Origin: an uncultured Acholeplasma sp.
GTDB taxonomy: Bacteria > Bacillota_I > Bacilli_A > Acholeplasmatales > Acholeplasmataceae
Length of the DNA stretch: 42,775 bases
Reading direction: 5' to 3'
Assembly (NCBI GenBank): GCA_937868795.1
Contig: CALMNM010000018.1
Coordinates: 1 to 42,775 of the forward strand
Part shown: piece after piece, positions 25,928 to 32,174 of the stretch
Layout of the letters: every line of letters starts with the position of its first letter
Position numbering within the stretch: the first letter of the stretch is position 1
The notes under the pieces: generated by a model
What the model saw: only the letters and a program-made list of their open reading frames with translations
Told to the model about the DNA's origin: nothing
Database searches by the model: none
Program-made: the position numbers and the translations under genes

Positions 25928-26419
25928 ATGAATCAAACTCAAGAATCGAGACTAGAGAAACTAAAGGCATCATATGTATACAAACGAGATCAATGGTTCT
26001 TTACTTTAGGCTTATTCTTTTTTCTACTAGGTCTTTTTGGTACTTATTTCTCATTGAAAAATCAAACAAGTCTGGTTTTATTTATCTTCATCTTATCGAT
26101 TGGGTTATTTTTATCAATTTCATTTTTAATCAGTTTGAAACACATGAGAAATTTAGCTTTCAATGGGAAAATTTACCTTGCAAGATATCGAGATACGATC
26201 ATCGTTCCTTATGAAAGAGCGTATCAATTTGAGTTAGAATACATGGATGAGTCTCAACATTTAACCCGAATATTGACACATAAAATCTATATCATCGATG
26301 ATCCAAATCGAATGAAGTCACCCTATTACAATATTCTGATCAACCCTAAAAAAAATACAGCCATCATCATTGAACTCATCAACGATAATGACGTTATATT
26401 TGATTCAACAGATGATTAA
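25928..26419 (+). CDS. Unknown two-helix membrane protein
   Basis: A 163-residue protein of unrecognised family. Residues 1-20 are polar, about 23-42 and 48-69 are membrane helices, and the remaining 95 residues form a polar, strand-rich cytoplasmic or external domain (IYLARYRDTIIVPYERAYQF in part, then NPKKNTAIIIELINDND). The ATG is preceded by a long G run (GGGGGGGAAACC, 25916-25925) as ribosome binding site. It sits after gpsA and is likely the last gene of that cluster. Confidence 0.7.
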   Translation: MNQTQESRLEKLKASYVYKRDQWFFTLGLFFFLLGLFGTYFSLKNQTSLVLFIFILSIGLFLSISFLISLKHMRNLAFNGKIYLARYRDTIIVPYERAYQFELEYMDESQHLTRILTHKIYIIDDPNRMKSPYYNILINPKKNTAIIIELINDNDVIFDSTDD

Positions 26420-26686
26420 TTTCAATTTTTTGTTGAATGAAACATGCGAATAAAGAAGTGGTGAGGAGTAAAATTTACCCCAAGTGATCAAGATTTTTCT
26501 TTTTATACATCTTATAATAAGGTTAACACGTCAAGTGTTGATTCATAGGATTGATAGATCTCAATATAAGGTTTATCAGTATAAATTGCTTTATAAAGCC
26601 ATTCTTTTTCAATAAAATGCAGGTATTTGTTTGCAATATCAATAATTATTTGATACAATGGTATCACTAAAGAAGGAGGATAAACC
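26420..26686. other. Intergenic region before hup
   Basis: A 267-base gap. It contains an 11-base palindrome GTAAAATTTAC near 26469, a TATAAT at 26513 without clear -35, a small hairpin AACAC/GTGTT (26525-26539) and the hup promoter. No start codon with a good ribosome binding site opens a convincing short gene on the plus strand; a reverse-strand frame (26512-26736) runs into hup and is not supported. Confidence 0.5.
26631..26659 (+). promoter_or_regulatory. SigA-type promoter of hup
   Basis: -35 TTGCAA (26631-26636), 17-base spacer, -10 TACAAT (26654-26659), with TG one base before the -10. The ribosome site AAGGAGG (26673-26679) follows. Confidence 0.82.
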
Positions 26687-26962
26687 ATGAACAAAACAGA
26701 ATTAATTGCAGTTGTCGCTAACCGTGCACAGGTCACTCAAAAAGTTGCTGAAGACGTATTACAAGCATTCACTGACACCGTCTCCGAAACACTTGGAAGA
26801 CGTGGTGAAAAAGTTGTTGTCACTGGATTTGGAACATTCGAAGTAAGAAACCGTGTGAAGAGAACCGGTAAAAACCCAAGAACAGGTGAACTCATTACCG
26901 TTCCTGAACAAAAATCCCCTGCATTTAGAGCAGGTAAGCTCCTCAAGGAAGCTGTCAAGTAA
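26687..26962 (+). CDS. hup: DNA-binding protein HU
   Basis: A 91-residue HU: MNKTELIAVVANRAQVTQK, the signature GFGTFEVRNRVKRTGKNPRTG in the DNA-binding arm (with the proline that intercalates DNA) and FRAGKLLKEAV at the end. It bends and compacts DNA. It follows the gpsA cluster as hbs does in Bacillus, has a strong promoter, a strong ribosome site and its own terminator, as expected for an abundant protein. Confidence 0.98.
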   Translation: MNKTELIAVVANRAQVTQKVAEDVLQAFTDTVSETLGRRGEKVVVTGFGTFEVRNRVKRTGKNPRTGELITVPEQKSPAFRAGKLLKEAVK

Positions 26963-26977
26963 TCGTTTGACGTCAAA

Positions 26978-27003
26978 GGCATCTTAAAAAAGGTGCTTTT
27001 TTT
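26978..27003 (+). terminator. Intrinsic terminator of hup
   Basis: GCATCTT (26979-26985) pairs with AAGGTGC (26990-26996, one T-G pair) across an AAAA loop, then seven T's. Just before it lies a 12-base palindrome TTTGACGTCAAA (26966-26977). Confidence 0.85.
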
Positions 27004-27006
27004 CTT

Positions 27007-27048
27007 GATAAATGGCTCTAGAACCCCATTTATCCACAAAAGTTGTGG
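27007..27048 (+). promoter_or_regulatory. Two adjacent inverted repeats with a DnaA box upstream of the ankyrin gene
   Basis: GATAAATGG (27007-27015) is a perfect inverted match of CCATTTATC (27026-27034); directly next, CCACAA (27034-27039) pairs with TTGTGG (27043-27048). The junction contains TTATCCACA (27030-27038), a perfect match to the DnaA box consensus, and a TTGACA box follows at 27055-27060. Function is not known; see findings. Confidence 0.55.
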
Positions 27049-27096
27049 GAAATGTTGACAAATCCACATGTTAAAATAAAAGTGGAAGGTGGTGTA

Positions 27097-28065
27097 ATGA
27101 TGAGTATTTTCATGAAAGCCGCAGAAAACGATCTTGAGTTTGTTAAATTAAATTTCACTCACTTAGAAATGGTGGATGAACGTAAAAAAAGTCTTTTACA
27201 TTATGCAGTATTAGGATCTGCTATGGATGTGATTCACTATCTACTTGACATGGATATCAACGTCAATCTTATTGATGAACACGGAGAAACACCTCTCTTT
27301 GATTGTGCAAGAAAAGGAAAACTTGAAATTGCAAAACTTCTTTTAACGAAATTTGCCAATGTCAATCTTGAAAATCGTATTGGTGAGCTTCCTATTCATC
27401 TTGCTGCATTTAAGGGTAATATGGATATGATTAAGTTACTGATCGAATCAGGATCTTTCTTGAATAAGAAGACCCAAGAAGATCGTCTTCCTGTTCACTA
27501 TGCGATTGCTGGTGGACGTGTGGATGTCGTTCCATTCCTCCTTAAAGAATCCAAACAGTCTTGGTTTATGAAAGACACATATGGCAATTCATTACTTCAT
27601 CATGCAGCAAAAACATCCAATGTGCAAATGCTTGACTTGCTGTTGAACCAGAATCTAGATCCTAATGCTTTAAATTCCCAATTTGAAACGCCTATCTTTA
27701 ATGCGGTTCGATTTGGTACGATTGAAACCTTACGTCTACTTTTAGCAAGTGATGCTTATGTGGACATCCACAATCGTCGTTTTGAAACCCCAGTGGATAC
27801 AGCCATGATTTTTGATAAGCAAGATGTCATTAAATACCTTCAAGAATATATGGCAACACCAAAATATGAGCGTCTAGTTCAAAAACAAGCCCTTTCCATC
27901 GCGGTTTTAAATCGTGATCACGTTTATCTTAGAAAACTCATTGAAAAAGCCACACCAATGAAAAAAGATCGTTTGCAAAAAACAGCTCTTGATTATGCAA
28001 AAGAATATAACCTAGGATTATGCGTAAATTTATTAAGAGATGTAGAAGTGAATGGTAATAACTAA
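27097..28065 (+). CDS. Ankyrin-repeat protein
   Basis: A 322-residue protein built almost wholly of ankyrin repeats, about eight, for example GETPLFDCARKGKLEIAKLL, IGELPIHLAAFKGNMDMIKL and GNSLLHHAAKTSNVQMLDLL, each with the TPLH-like turn followed by two helices. The last about 60 residues are more divergent. No signal peptide or membrane helix, so it is predicted cytosolic and protein-binding. GGAAGGTGGTG precedes two adjacent ATG codons (27097, 27100); the first fits spacing a little less well but both are possible. The partner is unknown. In a host-associated bacterium such proteins can be effectors, yet nothing here shows secretion. Confidence 0.88.
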   Translation: MMSIFMKAAENDLEFVKLNFTHLEMVDERKKSLLHYAVLGSAMDVIHYLLDMDINVNLIDEHGETPLFDCARKGKLEIAKLLLTKFANVNLENRIGELPIHLAAFKGNMDMIKLLIESGSFLNKKTQEDRLPVHYAIAGGRVDVVPFLLKESKQSWFMKDTYGNSLLHHAAKTSNVQMLDLLLNQNLDPNALNSQFETPIFNAVRFGTIETLRLLLASDAYVDIHNRRFETPVDTAMIFDKQDVIKYLQEYMATPKYERLVQKQALSIAVLNRDHVYLRKLIEKATPMKKDRLQKTALDYAKEYNLGLCVNLLRDVEVNGNN

Positions 28066-28085
28066 ATCAAATTCATAAGCATATA

Positions 28086-28115
28086 AAAAAATCTTCCGAA
28101 AGTGGAAGATTTTTT
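28086..28115. terminator. Bidirectional terminator between the ankyrin and GH17 genes
   Basis: A 12-bp perfect stem: six A's plus TCTTCC (28086-28097), loop GAAAGT, GGAAGA plus six T's (28104-28115). It is symmetrical, so it serves both convergent transcripts. Confidence 0.92.
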
Positions 28116-28117
28116 GT

Positions 28118-29026
28118 TTATTTTAGTGCTTGTTTTGCCCAAAGTTTAGGATGCCGTTTGACATCATAAATTCCCCAATGCTTTTCAGGTTCATCCTGTT
28201 GATTAGATCCTTTCCAGGGTTCGTCAAAGGCTTCAAAAATAAACATCGTTACCTTTTCTTTTTGACTCCAAGCGATAATTCCATCAAGATAGGTCTTTTG
28301 AGAATATTCGTTAGTTTCTTCCTTAATCATCGGACCATTAGACATAGTTGCCCAACCAAACTCAGTAAAAATGATTGGTTTTTGGGGATAAAGTTGTTTG
28401 GTTTTTTGGTAATCGTCAATGGTGAATTGAACTGCGGTTTTCAAAGGTGTTTTTAACCAAACAGGATATGTGTGAATTGAAATGAAATCTACTTCCTTAG
28501 CAATCTCTTGACCATGTTGTTGCCAATTATATCCACCTTCACAAAAAGTGACAGGTTGCTTTATTTTGGCTTTTAAATACTTAGCATGCAGTGCGATGGT
28601 TTTTGGATCCATTAAATTATGATGCCAAGAAGAGGTGTTTTCATTACCAACTGAAGCCGCTAAAATGATGTCACCATAGGTATTGCACAATTTTGCAAGT
28701 AGATCAAGTTGTTCATAGTTCGTTATTTTATGTTCCTTAATTGCTTCATCGGAGTGCAATCCACCCCATGGGCAGTTTGGATTACTGATTTCTCCCCTAG
28801 GTTCAACACCGACCATCACCTTTAAAGGAATGTGATGTTCTTTTATCACCTTTAGAACAGTTTGTGCGTGTTCATATGGATCATACATGCGAATATATTT
28901 GAAGTTTTTGGATAGAAGCAAAAGATCTTCAAGCACCTCAGACTCGGTTGGATACGTTTTTGTACGTGGACTTTGATTTTCACGATAACCGGAATAACAA
29001 ATTGCTGGACCATAAGAAAACATCAT
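28118..29026 (-). CDS. Glycoside hydrolase family 17-like enzyme
   Basis: A 302-residue TIM-barrel glycosidase. The family 17 pattern is visible: MFSYGPAICYSGYR at the first strand, FKYIRMYDPYEHA, the acid/base glutamate in SVGNENTS (about residue 134), SIHTYPVW, and the nucleophile in IIFTEFGWAT (about 225). GH17 enzymes hydrolyse or remodel beta-1,3-glucans. There is no signal peptide, so it should be cytosolic, acting on an imported or endogenous oligoglucan (inference). Start ATG at 29026 has AGGAGG at 29032-29037, which overlaps the end of the CPBP protease gene; the two genes form one operon. Close relatives are annotated as exo-beta-1,3-glucanase-like or glucosyltransferase proteins. 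Confidence 0.82.
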   Translation of the reverse strand: MMFSYGPAICYSGYRENQSPRTKTYPTESEVLEDLLLLSKNFKYIRMYDPYEHAQTVLKVIKEHHIPLKVMVGVEPRGEISNPNCPWGGLHSDEAIKEHKITNYEQLDLLAKLCNTYGDIILAASVGNENTSSWHHNLMDPKTIALHAKYLKAKIKQPVTFCEGGYNWQQHGQEIAKEVDFISIHTYPVWLKTPLKTAVQFTIDDYQKTKQLYPQKPIIFTEFGWATMSNGPMIKEETNEYSQKTYLDGIIAWSQKEKVTMFIFEAFDEPWKGSNQQDEPEKHWGIYDVKRHPKLWAKQALK

Positions 29027-29035
29027 GATAACCTC

Positions 29036-30193
29036 CTAGAATAGAAACATAATGGCCATAATTGAAATCGCATTGGATACGATATGGACAAGAATAGGGA
29101 CGACAATATTGCGCTTGTTCTTTAAGTAAATTAAACCAAAGACAAATCCCATGACAAAATATGAGAGTCCGTTAACAAGTGCTGCTTGGATGGATGATTC
29201 ACCAATCACATGAATGAGACCAAAGATTACCGTAGACGCAAGCAATGCAAGTGAATCTTTTTTAATAAGTCCAAACAGGGCTTTTCTAAAGATTAACTCT
29301 TCGACAATAGGACCAATAAAAACTGCGGAGATGACCATCAAAATAGCACCCGATGATTGAACTGCCGAAATGATGATCTCCTGATTTATCGCTTCATCGA
29401 TCTGAAGGTTGAACAGTTTTGATAAGAATGTTGATCCATAGGAAGAAATGATATTTCCAATCCAAATATACGCATAACCGATAATAATACCTAGGAAAAT
29501 TTCATTTTTCTTGGGTTTTATCTCGGTAAGATCCATCTTTAAATCAGGTTTTAAGAAGTATAATACACCTGGTATTAACACAAGATAAACTGCAAAATTA
29601 ACGATCGATAAGGCCAATGGATCCATGACGTCTTGTGGACCTTCAACGATATAAACATTATCTGAAAAGAATGTAGGTGGTACAAACTGATCCTTCTCTT
29701 TATAGATAGCAATGGGGACATCTCCATCCCATGTCGTATTGATTGGATGTTGGTCAATGATGTCTTCAATGACAATGGTTGAAACGACATATTCACCAGA
29801 GTTAGGATCGATGGTATAGAGCAAGTTGGAATAATAAGGGTTATCTCGATTAACAAGAATAACAAATCCCATGTAGGATTCTATACCTACGACATCTTCA
29901 AGGTAGAGATCACCATATTGTTGATAGATCGTATCATCAACGAAAGCAATGCCAGCTTGGTCATCTGCGATGACTTTAAAAAGAATTTCATCTTTACTGT
30001 AACTTTCAACAAACCCTGGAATATTCATTATGATCACATAGAATATGGATGCAACCAAATACATGACCACGACATAGTAAAGAAGTGAGTAGAGATAACC
30101 TCTCTTGTTAGATTCCTCTTTTCTCTCCTCTTTTTTCTTGGGTTCGTCTTTAAATATATCTTCAAAACGGATAATTTCTTTGTTGTTGTCCAT
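29036..30193 (-). CDS. CPBP-family intramembrane metalloprotease
   Basis: A 385-residue membrane protein. The first 30 residues are strongly charged (KKKEERKEESNKRG), followed by a membrane helix (about 32-55), an extracytoplasmic domain of about 120 residues, and seven or so helices. The CPBP (Abi, Rce1-like) motifs are present near 290-370: EELIFRKALFG (EExxxR), IFGLIHV (FxxxH) and HIVSNAIS. Such proteins are putative glutamate/metal proteases linked to prenyl protein processing, bacteriocin self-immunity or signalling. First gene of the reverse operon; AGGTGAT precedes the ATG. The large N-terminal sensor-like domain is an unusual addition to the bare CPBP core. Confidence 0.88.
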   Translation of the reverse strand: MDNNKEIIRFEDIFKDEPKKKEERKEESNKRGYLYSLLYYVVVMYLVASIFYVIIMNIPGFVESYSKDEILFKVIADDQAGIAFVDDTIYQQYGDLYLEDVVGIESYMGFVILVNRDNPYYSNLLYTIDPNSGEYVVSTIVIEDIIDQHPINTTWDGDVPIAIYKEKDQFVPPTFFSDNVYIVEGPQDVMDPLALSIVNFAVYLVLIPGVLYFLKPDLKMDLTEIKPKKNEIFLGIIIGYAYIWIGNIISSYGSTFLSKLFNLQIDEAINQEIIISAVQSSGAILMVISAVFIGPIVEELIFRKALFGLIKKDSLALLASTVIFGLIHVIGESSIQAALVNGLSYFVMGFVFGLIYLKNKRNIVVPILVHIVSNAISIMAIMFLF

Positions 30194-30209
30194 AGTATCA
30201 CCTTTAACT

Positions 30210-30263
30210 ATTATAGCCTAAAAAGACCTTAAAACATCCAACAGAATAAAATTATGTGATAAT
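30210..30263. promoter_or_regulatory. Divergent promoters of the CPBP/GH17 operon (reverse) and the rdgB operon (forward)
   Basis: Reverse -10 TATAAT (30210-30215 on the minus strand); forward extended -10 TGTGATAAT (30255-30263). Neither has a clear -35. Confidence 0.5.
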
Positions 30264-30295
30264 ATAGAATAAGACAATAAGGTTTGAGGTGGATC

Positions 30296-30886
30296 ATGAA
30301 AAAACTATTAATCGCCAGTCAAAATGCACATAAAATCAGAGAAATCAAAGCGATTTTTGGTCAAACAGATGTCCAAATCATTTCTTTGAAGGACATAAGT
30401 GATTTCGATGATGTTGAGGAAAACGGAACGTCATTTTTTGAAAATGCTTTAATTAAAGCAAAGCATTTTGCTAAAAAACACCATATGATGACACTTGCTG
30501 ATGATTCAGGGCTTGTTGTTCATGCCCTAGATGGACGTCCAGGTATTCATTCGGCGAGATATTCTGGCCATGGTGATCACGCAAACAATATAAAAGTACT
30601 ACGTGAAATGGAAGGTGTCGAAGATCGAAGAGCATATTTCATCTCTTCTATCGTGATTGCGTATCCGAATGGTGAATTTCGAGCTTACGAAGGAAAATTT
30701 GACGGGTATATCGGGATTGAAGAACGAGGTCAACATGGATTTGGTTATGATTCCATCTTCTATTTACCAGAATATCAAATGACTTCAGCAGAGATTGAAC
30801 CCGAGTTAAAAAATCGAATTTCACATCGAGCCAAAGCCCTTTCTCTACTTAAGGAGGATCTTGATGAAATTATTAATCACGAGTGA
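30296..30886 (+). CDS. rdgB: XTP/dITP diphosphatase (RdgB/HAM1)
   Basis: A 196-residue house-cleaning pyrophosphatase removing XTP, ITP and dITP. SQNAHKIREI at the start (consensus T/SxNxxK), ADDSGLVVHALDGRPGIHSARYSG, and GFGYDSIFY are the family motifs. Start ATG at 30296 with GAGGTGG just before; the in-frame TTG at 30284 is part of this site. First gene of a five-gene unit; it overlaps the next gene by 23 bases, as in the Bacillus rdgB-ysnB pair. Confidence 0.96.
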   Translation: MKKLLIASQNAHKIREIKAIFGQTDVQIISLKDISDFDDVEENGTSFFENALIKAKHFAKKHHMMTLADDSGLVVHALDGRPGIHSARYSGHGDHANNIKVLREMEGVEDRRAYFISSIVIAYPNGEFRAYEGKFDGYIGIEERGQHGFGYDSIFYLPEYQMTSAEIEPELKNRISHRAKALSLLKEDLDEIINHE

Positions 30887-31304
30887 TGTTCATGGACGAC
30901 TCGATGAACTTGTTGAGATCATCAAGCGTCATCCCGATGTGGATTATCATTTAAACGCTGGTGATATGGCACTCGATCCGAAACGCTATGATCGCTATCA
31001 TATCATCTCTGTCAAGGGAAACAATGATTTTGGAGTGGATTTACCCTATGAACGCTTGCTTGATTTAGGAAATAAAAAGGTTTTACTCCTGCACGGCCAT
31101 CTTGAACATGTGAAGTTTGGTTTAGATCGATTGAAACTTAAAGCGAAATTACATCAAGTAGACATCGTTATTTTTGGGCATACCCATGAGCGTTATCTCA
31201 TGGTTGAAGAACATATTTTATTCATTAATCCAGGGGCTTTAGGCGATTATCATCAATCCTATGCGATTTATGATGAAGGCCAAGTCACCTTTTATCAGAG
31301 GTAA
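30864..31304 (+). CDS. YfcE/MJ0936-family phosphodiesterase
   Basis: A 146-residue calcineurin-like metallophosphoesterase. Metal-binding motifs: SDVHGR (D8, H10), NAGD, GNND, LLHGH and GHTHERY. Family members hydrolyse phosphodiesters such as bis-pNPP in vitro; the physiological substrate is unsettled. AAGGAGG lies inside the end of rdgB; ATG at 30864 is used rather than the TTG before it. B. subtilis ysnB is the positional equivalent. Confidence 0.9.
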   Translation: MKLLITSDVHGRLDELVEIIKRHPDVDYHLNAGDMALDPKRYDRYHIISVKGNNDFGVDLPYERLLDLGNKKVLLLHGHLEHVKFGLDRLKLKAKLHQVDIVIFGHTHERYLMVEEHILFINPGALGDYHQSYAIYDEGQVTFYQR

Positions 31305-31306
31305 TT

Positions 31307-32170
31307 ATGGAACATCAAGAGTTAATTCAAGAAAGAGCAAGTCAAGCATTTAATGTTAATAAAGAAGATGTGATCGTAAAGCATCGTCTTATGGGTGGGA
31401 TGAGTCATCTGACGTACCACATCCAAATTCATGGCGTTGATTATACCTATCGTGTCATTGGTAAAGATGGTAATCTCTTTGTTGATCGCAAGATCGAAAA
31501 GGCAAATCTTGACATTATTCGTCCGTTGAATCTCAATAATGAGACAGTCTATTTTGATGTTGAAACCGGTGAAAAAGCCGCGAAATACGTCGAGGGTACC
31601 GTGCTGACACAACTCGATTTTAAAGAGCATTTAGATGACGTTGCAAACGCTCTAAAAACACTACACACGACCACATTAGAACCAGCTGCTGACTATGGTT
31701 TAGAAGAAAGACTTGATCTCTATGAGACATTCACCAATATTCGTTCCGAGATGTATCTCGAATTAAAGAAGAATTGGCTTGATATGTATCATAAAGAACG
31801 TAAGCATCAACCCAAAGTCTTTTGTCATGGGGATGCACAACGCTCTAATATCGTCATCGGTGATCGTGTTTATCTCTTGGACTGGGAGTATGCAGGATGG
31901 AATGAATTTTATTATGATATTGCCTCCTTCGGTAATGTTCAATTTGAAGATGCTTTACTACTACTTGATCATTATTTAGGTCGAAAAGCGACGAAAGAAG
32001 AAGAAAACCTAGTGAGATTTTACCGTATGTTTCAAGCACTCCAATGGCATCAAGTCGCTACCCGTAAAGATATGGTTGGACTTTCCGAAGTGCTTCATTT
32101 TGATTTTAAAATGCTTGCTGAAAAATACTTAAATTTGGCGTTACGTCTCTATACTGAAATCAAGGGATGA
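31307..32170 (+). CDS. Choline/ethanolamine kinase-like phosphotransferase
   Basis: A 287-residue protein of the APH/choline kinase fold. N-lobe: MGGMSHLTYHIQIHG and YTYRVIGKDGNLFVDR, like the GGLTN loop and strand of LicA-type choline kinases. C-lobe: Brenner motif FCHGDAQRSNIV with catalytic Asp, then YLLDWEYAGWNEFYYDIA with the metal-binding Asp of the DFG-equivalent. It may phosphorylate choline, ethanolamine or a sugar/amino alcohol for surface lipid decoration (inference); no licB/C genes are in the window. Two bases separate it from the phosphodiesterase gene. Confidence 0.82.
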   Translation: MEHQELIQERASQAFNVNKEDVIVKHRLMGGMSHLTYHIQIHGVDYTYRVIGKDGNLFVDRKIEKANLDIIRPLNLNNETVYFDVETGEKAAKYVEGTVLTQLDFKEHLDDVANALKTLHTTTLEPAADYGLEERLDLYETFTNIRSEMYLELKKNWLDMYHKERKHQPKVFCHGDAQRSNIVIGDRVYLLDWEYAGWNEFYYDIASFGNVQFEDALLLLDHYLGRKATKEEENLVRFYRMFQALQWHQVATRKDMVGLSEVLHFDFKMLAEKYLNLALRLYTEIKG

Positions 32171-32174
32171 TGTG

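Noticed and set aside
26512-26736. A 74-codon reverse-strand frame between the gpsA cluster and hup
   Set aside because: Its start lies inside hup, it has no ribosome site and the composition is that of AT-rich noncoding DNA; the hup promoter occupies its middle.
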